Below are positions 1 to 7,103 of a stretch of DNA of 7,676 nucleotides, piece after piece. The stretch is from Aquisalimonas sp. (lineage in GTDB: Bacteria; Pseudomonadota; Gammaproteobacteria; Nitrococcales; Aquisalimonadaceae). The notes under the pieces are model-generated. The model was not told the DNA's origin and did no database searches. It was given only the letters and a program-made list of their open reading frames with translations. Where the stretch lies: the NCBI GenBank assembly GCA_007127625.1, contig SKYZ01000430.1, positions 1 to 7,676 on the forward strand, given 5' to 3'. A program made the position numbers and the translations under genes. How positions within the stretch are numbered: position 1 is the first letter of the stretch; the number at the start of each line of letters is the position of its first letter.

Positions 1-189
1 GAGGCGGGCTGCTCCATGTGCCTGGGCATGAACCCGGACCAGCTCTCCCCCGGCGAGCGCTGCGCGTCCACATCCAACCGCAACTTCGAGGGCCGGCAGG
101 GGCAGGGCGGCCGCACGCACCTGGTGAGCCCCGCCATGGCCGCGGCCGCCGCTGTGGCCGGCCACTTCGTCGACGTCAGGGATATCTGA
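1..189 (+). CDS. leuC: 3-isopropylmalate dehydratase large subunit, C-terminal fragment
   Basis: This is the last 62 codons of LeuC in frame 1, cut by the window edge. With LeuD, LeuC forms the cytoplasmic [4Fe-4S] isomerase that converts 2-isopropylmalate to 3-isopropylmalate in leucine synthesis. The fragment begins [15 protein letters not shown], whose C-x-x-C pair (fragment residues 4 and 7) matches two of the three cluster ligands of the aconitase family. The third ligand lies upstream of the window. It continues with the conserved stretch [17 protein letters not shown] and the usual C-terminal run ending in GHFVDVRDI. The TGA stop lies one base before the leuD start, so the two subunits are very likely translated together. 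Identification rests on strong motif recognition; nothing unusual is visible. Confidence 0.96.
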   Translation, partial: EAGCSMCLGMNPDQLSPGERCASTSNRNFEGRQGQGGRTHLVSPAMAAAAAVAGHFVDVRDI

Positions 190-190
190 G

Positions 191-832
191 ATGGAACCGT
201 TCAGTCAGCACAAGGGTCTGGTGGCGCCGCTGGAGCGCAGCAACGTGGACACCGACGCCATCATCCCCAAGCAGTTTCTCAAGTCCATCAAGCGCACCGG
301 CTTCGGCGACAACCTCTTCGACGAGCTGCGCTATCTGGACCACGGCGAACCGGGGCAGGACTGCAGCCAGCGGCCGAAGAACCCCGACTTCGTGCTCAAC
401 CGGGAGCGCTACCAGGGGGCCACTGTGCTGCTCACCGGACGAAACTTCGGCTGCGGCTCCTCTCGGGAGCACGCCCCCTGGGCGCTGAAGGATTACGGCT
501 TCCGGGCGATCATCGCGCCGAGCTTCGCCGACATCTTCTACAACAACTGCATCAAGAACGGCCTGCTGCCGGTGGCGCTGCCGGAAGAGACCGTGGAGCG
601 GCTGTTCCGCGAAGTGGAGGCGCAGCCGGGGTACGAACTGGCGGTGGATCTGCCCAACCAGACCGTCACCACCCCGTCCGGAGAGACCTTCGGGTTCGAG
701 ATCGACGGTTTCCGCAAGCACATGCTGGAGCAGGGCCTGGACGAAATCGGGCTCACCCTGCAGCACGCCGACGCCATCCGTGCTTACGAAGAACGGCGTC
801 GGCAGGAAGCGCCCTGGCTGTTCCGCGCCTGA
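191..832 (+). CDS. leuD: 3-isopropylmalate dehydratase small subunit
   Basis: LeuD (213 aa) is the swivel-domain partner of LeuC in the 2-isopropylmalate isomerase of leucine biosynthesis. The length fits the proteobacterial LeuD family (about 200-215 aa). Recognisable blocks are the N-terminal [14 protein letters not shown] (residues 17-30), the substrate-loop signature [15 protein letters not shown] (85-99), and [22 protein letters not shown] (106-127). The ATG at 191 is one base after the leuC stop, with AGGG at 178-181 as ribosome binding site inside the leuC end, so the subunits are translationally coupled. A 43-nt gap separates it from leuB. No residue expected of the family is missing. 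The methanogen homoaconitase and AcnA-like relatives are unlikely given the leuC/leuB context. Confidence 0.98.
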   Translation: MEPFSQHKGLVAPLERSNVDTDAIIPKQFLKSIKRTGFGDNLFDELRYLDHGEPGQDCSQRPKNPDFVLNRERYQGATVLLTGRNFGCGSSREHAPWALKDYGFRAIIAPSFADIFYNNCIKNGLLPVALPEETVERLFREVEAQPGYELAVDLPNQTVTTPSGETFGFEIDGFRKHMLEQGLDEIGLTLQHADAIRAYEERRRQEAPWLFRA

Positions 833-875
833 GCCCGGACGGCTGCACGCCAACCACGACCGTGCGAGACCCGCG

Positions 876-1955
876 ATGAGCCGACAAGTACTGGTGCTGC
901 CCGGTGACGGAATCGGGCAGGAAATCGTTGCCGAAGCCACCAAGGTGCTGGATGCCCTGCGCGCCGACTTCGGCCTGGACGTCAGCCTGACCCACGGCCT
1001 GATCGGCGGCGCCGCCTACGACGCCCGCGGCGTGCCGCTGCCCGAGGAAACCCTGGAACAGGCCCGCAACTCCGCCGGCATCCTGCTCGGTGCCGTGGGC
1101 GGCCCGCAGTACGACACCCTTGAGCGTTCGTTGCGCCCGGAGCGGGGCCTACTGGCCATCCGCTCCGAGCTGGGGCTGTTCGGCAACCTGCGTCCGGCGA
1201 TTCTCTACCCGCAGCTGGCCGAGTCCTCGGCGCTCAAGCCCGACGTGGTGGCCGGGCTGGACATCATGATCGTGCGCGAGCTCACGGGCGGCATCTACTT
1301 CGGCGAGCCCCGGGGTATCCGCACGCTGGAGAACGGCGAGCGCCAGGGCTACAACACCCTGGTCTACAGCGAGTCCGAGATAGAGCGCATCGGCCGCCTG
1401 GCCTTCGAGACGGCCCGCAAGCGCAACAAGCGGCTTTGCTCCGTGGACAAGGCCAACGTGCTGGAAGTCACCGAACTCTGGCGCGAAGTCATGGAGCGCC
1501 TGTCCGCCGAGTATCCGGACGTGGAGCTGTCGCACATGTACGTGGATAATGCTGCCATGCAGCTGGTGCGCGCGCCCAAGCAGTTCGACGTCATCGTCAC
1601 TGGCAACATGTTCGGCGACATCCTTTCCGATTGCGCCGCCATGCTCACCGGCTCCATCGGCATGCTGCCGTCGGCCTCCCTGGACGAGGACGGCCGCGGC
1701 ATGTACGAGCCCGTGCATGGCTCGGCACCGGACATCGCCGGGCAGGATCTGGCCAATCCCCTGGCCACCATTCTCTCGGTGGCGATGATGCTGCGTTATT
1801 CTCTCGGGGAGCCCGACCACGCCGATCGCGTCCAGCGCGCCGTGGGCCGGGTGCTGGACCAGGGGCTGCGCACGCCGGACATTCATGCCGGCGACACCCG
1901 GCGCGTCGGCACCCGCGAGATGGGCGACGCCGTTGTGGCTGCACTGCACGACTGA
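876..1955 (+). CDS. leuB: 3-isopropylmalate dehydrogenase
   Basis: LeuB (359 aa) oxidatively decarboxylates 3-isopropylmalate with NAD+ to 2-oxoisocaproate, the third step of the leucine branch; it is a cytoplasmic homodimer. The protein starts [17 protein letters not shown]. Substrate-binding residues expected of the family are present: R96, R106, R134 (in [15 protein letters not shown]), Y141, K192, D224, D248 and D252 (in [10 protein letters not shown]). The NAD-binding loop is [15 protein letters not shown] (281-295), with the acidic residue typical of NAD use at D286. The frame is open up to an ATG at 780, but that start would overlap leuD by 53 nt and add 32 residues with no family counterpart. 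The ATG at 876 gives the normal length, with only a weak purine-rich GAGA (866-869) upstream. Confidence 0.97.
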   Translation: MSRQVLVLPGDGIGQEIVAEATKVLDALRADFGLDVSLTHGLIGGAAYDARGVPLPEETLEQARNSAGILLGAVGGPQYDTLERSLRPERGLLAIRSELGLFGNLRPAILYPQLAESSALKPDVVAGLDIMIVRELTGGIYFGEPRGIRTLENGERQGYNTLVYSESEIERIGRLAFETARKRNKRLCSVDKANVLEVTELWREVMERLSAEYPDVELSHMYVDNAAMQLVRAPKQFDVIVTGNMFGDILSDCAAMLTGSIGMLPSASLDEDGRGMYEPVHGSAPDIAGQDLANPLATILSVAMMLRYSLGEPDHADRVQRAVGRVLDQGLRTPDIHAGDTRRVGTREMGDAVVAALHD

Positions 1956-2008
1956 ACGCGGGGGGCGCGATGCCCCTCCGAAGCAACCGAACGAAGCGAG
2001 GTGACGTG
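1956..2008 (+). other. leuB-asd spacer with small GC hairpin and strong asd RBS
   Basis: The 53-nt gap contains an inverted repeat, GGGGC at 1962-1966 and GCCCC at 1972-1976 with a 5-nt loop. It extends by a G-T and a G-C pair to about 7 bp (1960-1978). No T-run follows (CGAAGCAACC), so it is not a standard terminator and asd is probably transcribed with leuB at least in part. GAGGTGA at 1998-2004 is a strong ribosome binding site placed correctly for the ATG at 2009. The hairpin may tune read-through or mRNA processing, but this is inference. Confidence 0.4.
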
Positions 2009-3121
2009 ATGAAGCGCGTAGGATTCGTAGGCTGGCGTGGCATGGTCGGTTCCGTGCTCATGCAGCGCATGCGCGAGGAAGGGGACTTCCGGGACATCGA
2101 ACCGGTGTTCTTCACCACGTCCCAGACCGGCCAGCCGGGACCCGACGTGGGCAAGGACGTGCCGCCGCTGAAGGACGCCAAGGATCTGACCGAACTCCAG
2201 GCCATGGACGTGATCGTCACCTGCCAGGGTGGCGACTACACCAGCGCCGTGTATGCCGACCTGCGCAAGCAGGGCTGGAACGGCTACTGGATCGACGCCG
2301 CGTCGTCCCTGCGCATGGCGGATGATAGCATCGTCGTGCTGGACCCGGTGAACGCCGACGTGATCCACCAGGGCCTGGCGAACGGCGTGAAGACCTATGT
2401 GGGTGGCAACTGTACCGTCAGCCTCATGCTCATGGGCATCGGCGGGCTGCTGCGGGAAGGCCTGGTGGAGTGGATCAGCCCCATGACCTACCAGGCGGCC
2501 TCCGGCGCCGGCGCCCAGAACATGCGTGAGCTCATCGCGCAGATGGGCTATCTGCGCGATGCCGTCAGCGCCGAGCTGGCCGACCCGGGCAGCGCCATCC
2601 TGGAACTCGACCGCAAGGTGCTTGCCGCCATGCACGACGACGGCTACCCGCGGGAGCACTTCGGATTCCCGCTGGCCGGCAGCGTGCTGCCATGGCTGGA
2701 CAGCAAGATGGACAGCGGCCAGAGCAAGGAAGAGTGGAAAGCAGGGGTCGAGACCAACAAGATCCTCGGCCGCAGCGACCGGCCCATCCCCATCGACGGC
2801 ATTTGCGTGCGCGTGGGCGCCATGCGCTCCCACGCACAGGCGCTGACCATCAAGCTTTCAAGGGACGTGCCGCTGGACGAGATCAGCACCATCATTGCCG
2901 AGGCCAATCCCTGGTCCAGTGTGGTGCCCAACGAGAAGGAAGACACCCTGCGGGATCTCACGCCGGCGGCGGTGACCGGCACCCTCGACGTGCCGGTGGG
3001 ACGCCTGCGCAAGCTCTCCATGGGTCCGGACTACCTGGGTGCCTTCACCGTGGGTGACCAGTTGCTTTGGGGGGCGGCGGAGCCGTTGCGGCGCATGCTG
3101 GGTATCCTGCGCGAGCAGTAA
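2009..3121 (+). CDS. asd: Aspartate-semialdehyde dehydrogenase
   Basis: Asd (370 aa) reduces aspartyl-4-phosphate with NADPH to aspartate semialdehyde, the branch point to lysine/diaminopimelate, threonine and methionine. The length matches the gammaproteobacterial form (E. coli about 367 aa). The N-terminal nucleotide-binding motif is [14 protein letters not shown] (4-17). The catalytic cysteine is C135 in GGNCTVSL. Q162 sits in [14 protein letters not shown], substrate-binding E241/K244 in KEEWKAG, R268 in [13 protein letters not shown], and H275 is the likely general base. The frame is open upstream to 1631, inside leuB, but the ATG at 2009 gives the family start [15 protein letters not shown] and has a GAGGTGA ribosome binding site. 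An in-frame GTG at 2006 sits directly before it. The sequence is of the classical Gram-negative asd type, not the shorter Usg/Asd2-like paralogue. Confidence 0.98.
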   Translation: MKRVGFVGWRGMVGSVLMQRMREEGDFRDIEPVFFTTSQTGQPGPDVGKDVPPLKDAKDLTELQAMDVIVTCQGGDYTSAVYADLRKQGWNGYWIDAASSLRMADDSIVVLDPVNADVIHQGLANGVKTYVGGNCTVSLMLMGIGGLLREGLVEWISPMTYQAASGAGAQNMRELIAQMGYLRDAVSAELADPGSAILELDRKVLAAMHDDGYPREHFGFPLAGSVLPWLDSKMDSGQSKEEWKAGVETNKILGRSDRPIPIDGICVRVGAMRSHAQALTIKLSRDVPLDEISTIIAEANPWSSVVPNEKEDTLRDLTPAAVTGTLDVPVGRLRKLSMGPDYLGAFTVGDQLLWGAAEPLRRMLGILREQ

Positions 3122-3128
3122 GTGATTG

Positions 3129-3158
3129 TCGCCCCGGCAGGTTGGCCTTCCGGGGCGA
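3129..3158 (+). terminator. Candidate terminator hairpin after asd
   Basis: The arm TCGCCCCGG (3129-3137) pairs perfectly with CCGGGGCGA (3150-3158). After one C/T mismatch, AGG (3139-3141) pairs with CCT (3146-3148), closed by a TTGG loop. This gives about 12 base pairs, mostly G-C, starting 8 nt after the asd stop codon. The sequence that follows (TATTCCGCC) has only a few T residues, so this is a weak intrinsic terminator at best. It may act as a 3'-end stabiliser or as part of a bidirectional or factor-assisted terminator. Placement right after the last gene of the leu-asd block supports a transcript-end role. Confidence 0.55.
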
Positions 3159-3235
3159 TATTCCGCCGGGGCGAAGGGCACCGTCCCGATGGATGCGACA
3201 TTTTTGCCGGATTGTCCCGTTTCCGCTCCAAGGGT

Positions 3236-3264
3236 TTGAAATTGACCGGGCTGAGGGCTACTGT
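3236..3264 (+). promoter_or_regulatory. Candidate sigma-70 promoter for fimV-truA
   Basis: TTGAAA (3236-3241) matches 5 of 6 bases of the -35 consensus. A 17-bp spacer separates it from TACTGT (3259-3264), which keeps the T-A....T frame of the -10 element (3 of 6 matches). The start of transcription would be near 3271, leaving a leader of about 180 nt before fimV. The position, downstream of the asd hairpin and upstream of fimV, makes sense for an independent fimV-truA unit. The -10 match is weak and other starts are possible. Confidence 0.4.
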
Positions 3265-3397
3265 GCTCGGGTCCATCAGGCGACCTGAGCGGTTGCACCG
3301 TTTCCTCGGTCGGCCGGTATTTCCCGATTTCCGTCGCAGAATGGGAACGGTCGCACAGACTTGTAACAGGGATAAGAATCACAATCGCAAGGGCTGA

Positions 3398-3418
3398 CGG
3401 CTTTGCCGGGCAATTTTT
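3398..3418 (+). other. Small hairpin plus T-run in fimV leader
   Basis: CGGC (3398-3401) and GCCG (3405-3408) form a short stem with a TTT loop. With a two-base bulge it can extend through GCT (3393-3395) and GGC (3409-3411). It is followed by AATTTTT (3412-3418), the layout of a weak intrinsic terminator or attenuator inside the presumed leader. The stem is short, so function is uncertain. Confidence 0.3.
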
Positions 3419-3430
3419 GGCCGATCGGCC
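3419..3430. repeat. Perfect 12-bp palindrome upstream of fimV
   Basis: GGCCGATCGGCC reads identically on both strands and lies 20 bp before the fimV start codon, just ahead of the ribosome binding site. It could be an operator half-site pair or a small mRNA hairpin with almost no loop, or chance in GC-rich DNA. No regulator is assigned. Confidence 0.5.
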
Positions 3431-3449
3431 CCATCGATAAGGGAATGCC

Positions 3450-6257
3450 ATGGTACGCAGACTGGCTCGCATCGCAGCGCTGACCACGCTTGTTATTCCA
3501 TCACTCTCGGCAGCAATCGGCGTCGGTTCACTGGAGACCGAGTCGGCGTTGAACGAGCCGCTGGAAGCGCGAATTCCACTGGAATCGGCGGATCTGGAAG
3601 AGCTCGAGACCCTGAGTGCGACGCTGGCATCACCGGATGCCTTCGATCGCGCCGGCCTGGAACGGCCGTTCATGCTCTCGCGCCTCGAGTTCGAAGTGGT
3701 GACGGAGGATACCCGGCAGCCCTACGTCCTGATCCGTACCTCGGACCCGGTGCGGGAACCTTTCCTCGCCTTCCTGGTGGAGCTCAACTGGGCCGGCGGG
3801 CGCTTGATCCGCGAATACACCATGCTCCTGGATCCGCCGGTACACTCGCCGGAGCAGGAGGCAGCGCCCGCGACTGCCGATGCCCCGGCACCCGACGATC
3901 CGGCCCCCGACGCCGATGCCCCCGCCACTGTCTCTCCTGGCGATCCCGGCGACCCGGAAGGGGTCCGTGAGATCGATACCGCGGAGGAAATCCAGGTTCA
4001 GGACAACGATACCCTGTGGGAACTCGCCGACGAAGTCAGGCCCGATGACGGCGTTTCCGTGCACCAGATGATGATGGCCCTGCTGGAGGCCAATCCCGAA
4101 GCCTTCTCCGACGGCAACGTCAACAATCTGCGCGCCGGGGCGATTCTCCGGGTACCCGAGCGCGAAGCCGCCGAGGTGCTCACCGCTGGCGAAGCCAGGC
4201 AGGAATTCGCGGCTCAGGTCGAGGCCTGGCAGGCCGGTCGCGCACCGCAACCGGCTCAGCCGGATCCGGCGGATGAGCCCGAAGTGGCAGACGAGGAAGC
4301 GCCGCCGGCCGACGACGGCCGCCTGGAAGTGGTTGCCGCCGGCGAGACTGCCGGTGACGACGCCACCGCTTCGCTCATGGACGATGATCTGGAAGCGTCC
4401 CCTGAAACCGTGGCGCGGTTGCAGTCGGAACTGGCGGCCATGCGTGAGGAAGAGGCGTCGCTGCGCTCGGAAAACGAAGATCTGCGCCAGCAGACGGCGG
4501 AGCTCATGGAGCGCGTCGAGGCGCTGGAGCGCACGCTGGACGTCCAGGTTGAGGGTGCGTTGCCGGGCATGACCGACGAACCGGTGGAAGACGACATTCC
4601 GCTGGCCGATGCACCCGAAGAAGCGACGGACCCGGACGACCGAGTCGCCGCGGTGCCGGACGATGAACTGCCGGCGCTGTTCGACGAGGACTCCGCCCTG
4701 GAGCAGGATCTGGCGGCGCTGGACGAAGCGCCGGCGGTGGAGACTGCCGAACCCGCCGATGAGCCTGCCCCCGCGGACGATCCCGCCGCGGACGTCGCGG
4801 TGGAGGACGATGAGCCCGCGCCGGTGGCTGCCGATGAGCCGGCAGCACCGCAGGCGCCCTGGGAGGACACCCGCCTGATGAGCATGGCCGGCGGTGCTGC
4901 GGCACTGATTGCCCTGCTGGTGCTGCTCATGATTCGCCGCCGCCGTAATGCCGCCCAGGATGCGTCCGACATGGTCGCGGCCTCGGCCGGCGCCGGAGTT
5001 GCCGCGGCGGACGCGGAAGAGGCCGAGGCGCAGCAGGACGGGGGGACGGATGGCGATGGTGCGCGGGAGACCGCGGGCCGCGACGGCGTCGATCCGCTGG
5101 AAGAGATCGAGGTCTACCTCGCCTACGGCCGTTACGACCAGGCCGGTGATCTGCTGGCCTCTGCCATCGGCAATGAGCCGGAACGAACCGACCTGCGCCT
5201 CAAGCAGCTGGAAGTCCATGCGTTGACCCATGACCGTGCGGCATTCGAGGCCGATGCCCAGGATCTTTACGGCATGGTGGACGGTGCCGATGATCCGGCC
5301 TGGCAGCAGGTCCAGGAGATGGGTCGGGAGATTGCGCCGGAGAATCCGCTGTTCGCCGCAGCCGCCGCGCCCTCCGCCGCCGGATCCATGGGCGGACTGG
5401 ACGACGCGCCGGAGCCGGGGGAGCCTGTCCAGCCAGCGGCGGAGATCCCGGAGCCGCTGGAGGAGCCGGCCTCTGCCGTGGACGCGCCCGAAACCGAGGC
5501 ACCGACTCCCGTGGCGCCCGCCACGGAGGACGACGGCACGGACGAGGATGACTTCGGTGATCTCGAGTTCAGTCTGGATGACGCCGAGGACGACAGTCGC
5601 ACGGAACCGCCTGCGCCGAAGGCGGGTGAGGAAGCGGCCGCTCCGGCGGAGGATGATGACGCCTTCAGTCTCGATTTCGATCTAGACGACTTCCAGGCAC
5701 CGGCCGATGGCGGCAAGGCCGTCGCCGAACCGGCCGGGGAGAGCGATCAACCGGCGGCGGAGCCGGAAGGCGAGGACGAGCTGTCTCTGGACTTCGAGGC
5801 CTGGGAACGTCCCGAGGCCGAACAGCCCAAGGGTGGCGATGCCGAGCCGTCCGAGGCCCTGGAAACCGGTGGCGATGACGACGACGCAACCTCGTTCAAC
5901 CTCGACGATCTGGATGTCGGTGACGACCCGGTGGCCGAGGAGGAGGGTCTGCGGTACGACGGGCCAGATGCCGCAGACGACGACCAGGGCAGCGAGGAAT
6001 CGCTGACCCCGGCCGACGACGAGAACGGAGACGGCGACAGTGCCGTCGGGACCGCCCTGGCCGGGAGTGACGGTGACGACGATGACGACGACGATCTCTT
6101 CGATGCCGGCGACGAGAACAGCACCAAGCTGGATCTTGCCCGCGCCTATCTGGACATGGGCGACAGCGAGGGTGCCAGGTCCCTGCTGGACGAAGTGATT
6201 GCCGAGGGCTCCGACGAGCAGAAGCAGGAGGCGCGCTCCCTCTACGAGGAAGCCTGA
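3450..6257 (+). CDS. fimV: FimV-type polar hub protein (LysM, TM, TPR-like)
   Basis: FimV (935 aa) is an inner-membrane scaffold that binds peptidoglycan and marks the cell pole. In Pseudomonas it supports type IV pilus assembly, twitching and cAMP signalling; HubP is the Vibrio counterpart. Order of parts: signal peptide about 1-22 (MVRRLARIAALTTLVIPSLSA); FimV N-terminal domain about 24-130 with ESALNEPLEARIPL and ending YTMLLDPP; Pro/Ala/Asp linker; LysM-like domain about 180-237 (DTLWELADEVRPDDGVSVHQ to ILRVPE); predicted coiled coil about 320-366; acidic linker; one transmembrane helix 477-495 followed by RRRR; TPR-like block about 548-633 (LEEIEVYLAYGRYDQAGDLL); long acidic tail with seven consecutive Asp (876-882); and the conserved C-terminal FimV domain 891-935 (TKLDLARAYLDMGDSEGAR). 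The length is typical (about 900 aa in Pseudomonas). The ATG at 3450 has TAAGGGA upstream and yields a clean signal peptide. truA follows after 4 nt. Confidence 0.95.
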   Translation: MVRRLARIAALTTLVIPSLSAAIGVGSLETESALNEPLEARIPLESADLEELETLSATLASPDAFDRAGLERPFMLSRLEFEVVTEDTRQPYVLIRTSDPVREPFLAFLVELNWAGGRLIREYTMLLDPPVHSPEQEAAPATADAPAPDDPAPDADAPATVSPGDPGDPEGVREIDTAEEIQVQDNDTLWELADEVRPDDGVSVHQMMMALLEANPEAFSDGNVNNLRAGAILRVPEREAAEVLTAGEARQEFAAQVEAWQAGRAPQPAQPDPADEPEVADEEAPPADDGRLEVVAAGETAGDDATASLMDDDLEASPETVARLQSELAAMREEEASLRSENEDLRQQTAELMERVEALERTLDVQVEGALPGMTDEPVEDDIPLADAPEEATDPDDRVAAVPDDELPALFDEDSALEQDLAALDEAPAVETAEPADEPAPADDPAADVAVEDDEPAPVAADEPAAPQAPWEDTRLMSMAGGAAALIALLVLLMIRRRRNAAQDASDMVAASAGAGVAAADAEEAEAQQDGGTDGDGARETAGRDGVDPLEEIEVYLAYGRYDQAGDLLASAIGNEPERTDLRLKQLEVHALTHDRAAFEADAQDLYGMVDGADDPAWQQVQEMGREIAPENPLFAAAAAPSAAGSMGGLDDAPEPGEPVQPAAEIPEPLEEPASAVDAPETEAPTPVAPATEDDGTDEDDFGDLEFSLDDAEDDSRTEPPAPKAGEEAAAPAEDDDAFSLDFDLDDFQAPADGGKAVAEPAGESDQPAAEPEGEDELSLDFEAWERPEAEQPKGGDAEPSEALETGGDDDDATSFNLDDLDVGDDPVAEEEGLRYDGPDAADDDQGSEESLTPADDENGDGDSAVGTALAGSDGDDDDDDDLFDAGDENSTKLDLARAYLDMGDSEGARSLLDEVIAEGSDEQKQEARSLYEEA

Positions 6258-6261
6258 GGCA

Positions 6262-7053
6262 GTGACCGCGGTACGGATCGCCATGGGCGTGGAGTACGCC
6301 GGCAGCCGGTATGCCGGCTGGCAGGAACAGCGCCACGCCGATTCCATCCAGAGCCGGGTCGAGGCAGCGTTGAGCCGGGTCGCCGACGAGCCGGTCCGGG
6401 TGGTGAGTGCCGGCCGCACCGACGCCGGCGTCCACGCCCTGGGCCAGGTGATTCATTTCGATACCCGGGCCCGGCGCCGGATGCACGGCTGGCGTCTGGG
6501 TGGAACCACCTACCTCCCCGATGATATTGCTCTGCCGTGGGCACAGGAGGTGCCGGTGGATTTCGATGCCCGCCGGAGCGCTTTGCAACGGCATTACCGC
6601 TACGTGATCCTCAATCGCCAGGTGCGCCCCGGCTGGCTGCAGGAGCGGGTGGCCTGGCACTGGAAACCCCTGGATGCCGATCGCATGCAGGCGGCCGCCC
6701 GCTTTCTCGTCGGCGAGCACGATTTCAGTTCCTTTCGCGCAGTGGCCTGTCAGGCGAAGCATGCGTGGCGGGAGGTGACCGATGTCCGGGTTGTCCGCGG
6801 CGACGGGGGATTCATCTACCTGGATGTCAGCGCCAACGCCTTTCTCCATCACATGGTCCGCAATATCGCCGGTACGCTCATGACCGTGGGCACCGGGGAG
6901 CGGGAACCGGATTGGGTGGCGACGGTGCTTGCCGCACGGGACCGCACCCAGGGCGGAGTGACTGCGCCGGCGGAAGGGCTCTACATGGTGGCGGTGGATT
7001 ACCCCGCGGTGTTCGGGCTTCCGGCGCCACCGTCGCCGCCCCGCTTTGCCTGA
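6262..7053 (+). CDS. truA: tRNA pseudouridine(38-40) synthase
   Basis: TruA (263 aa) isomerises uridines 38, 39 and 40 in the anticodon stem-loop of many tRNAs; it is a cytoplasmic homodimer. The catalytic aspartate is D54 in the signature AGRTDAGVHALGQV (50-62). The conserved Tyr of the RHYRY motif is Y112, followed by HDFSSFRA (153-160) and HHMVRNIAGTL (196-206). The length fits the family (E. coli 270 aa). The frame is open to an ATG at 6199 inside fimV, but the GTG at 6262 gives the normal N-terminus MTAVRIAMGVEYAGSRYAGWQ. An ATG at 6283 would remove the first beta strand. GAGGA (6246-6250) is a rather distant ribosome binding site, and GAGG at 6256-6259 is too close, so translation probably depends on coupling to fimV, whose stop is 4 nt upstream. 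Confidence 0.96.
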   Translation: MTAVRIAMGVEYAGSRYAGWQEQRHADSIQSRVEAALSRVADEPVRVVSAGRTDAGVHALGQVIHFDTRARRRMHGWRLGGTTYLPDDIALPWAQEVPVDFDARRSALQRHYRYVILNRQVRPGWLQERVAWHWKPLDADRMQAAARFLVGEHDFSSFRAVACQAKHAWREVTDVRVVRGDGGFIYLDVSANAFLHHMVRNIAGTLMTVGTGEREPDWVATVLAARDRTQGGVTAPAEGLYMVAVDYPAVFGLPAPPSPPRFA

Positions 7054-7075
7054 GGGGGATGCGCCGGGTTAATAT
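7046..7075 (+). promoter_or_regulatory. Candidate weak promoter ahead of trpF
   Basis: TTGCCT (7046-7051) matches the -35 consensus at 4 of 6 bases. After 18 bp, TAATAT (7070-7075) matches the -10 at 4 of 6. The TTAATAT core is the only AT-rich island in this GC-rich junction. Transcription would start about 7082, some 20 nt before the GTG start at 7104. The -35 overlaps the end of truA. trpF could equally be read from the fimV-truA transcript. Confidence 0.35.
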
Positions 7076-7103
7076 CAGGGGCTTTGCCAGCGAGGGTCGG
7101 CGC

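Larger units (their letters stand above)
3122..3449. other. asd-fimV intergenic region (328 bp)
   Basis: This is the only long non-coding stretch in the window. Reading left to right it holds: a strong hairpin directly after asd (3129-3158) with a duplicated right arm (3166-3174); a candidate sigma-70 promoter (3236-3264); a possible 18-codon leader ORF (3341-3397); a small hairpin followed by TTTTT (3398-3418); a perfect 12-bp palindrome (3419-3430); and the fimV ribosome binding site (TAAGGGA, 3438-3444). The region is visibly more AT-rich than the genes on either side, as expected for regulatory DNA. No tRNA or known riboswitch was recognised. A weak open frame fills most of it but is judged spurious. 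Confidence 0.7.

Noticed and set aside
780..875. Upstream extension of the leuB frame
   Set aside because: The 32 additional residues overlap the leuD end and have no counterpart in the LeuB family. The ATG at 876 gives the standard N-terminus.
1631..2008. Upstream extension of the asd frame into leuB
   Set aside because: The extra 126 residues overlap leuB and are Arg/His/Gly-rich shadow sequence. The ATG at 2009 has a strong ribosome binding site and gives the family length.
1883..2833. 316-codon - strand frame opposite asd
   Set aside because: The His/Val/Gly-rich predicted product has no domain, and the opposite strand encodes a complete Asd with all catalytic residues.
3122..3397. 91-codon GTG-started frame directly after the asd stop
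   Set aside because: It has no ribosome binding site, runs through the post-asd hairpin and the candidate promoter, and has no recognisable family or clear coding character. Only its last 18 codons, from ATG 3341, are kept as a speculative leader ORF.
3630..5231. 533-codon open frame on the - strand opposite fimV
   Set aside because: The predicted protein is rich in Arg, Gly and His with no recognisable domain. It is the usual antisense shadow of a GC-rich gene with many GAC/GCC codons. The + strand frame has clear FimV domains.
6066..6098. GAC/GAT triplet tract as a possible microsatellite or phase-variable repeat
   Set aside because: The codons alternate GAC and GAT and encode seven Asp in a naturally acidic tail. 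A change in unit number would stay in frame, so no on/off switching is expected.
5896..6852. 318-codon - strand frame opposite fimV and truA
   Set aside because: It spans two well-supported + strand genes, and its composition is that of a complement of Asp-rich codons (runs of Arg/His).
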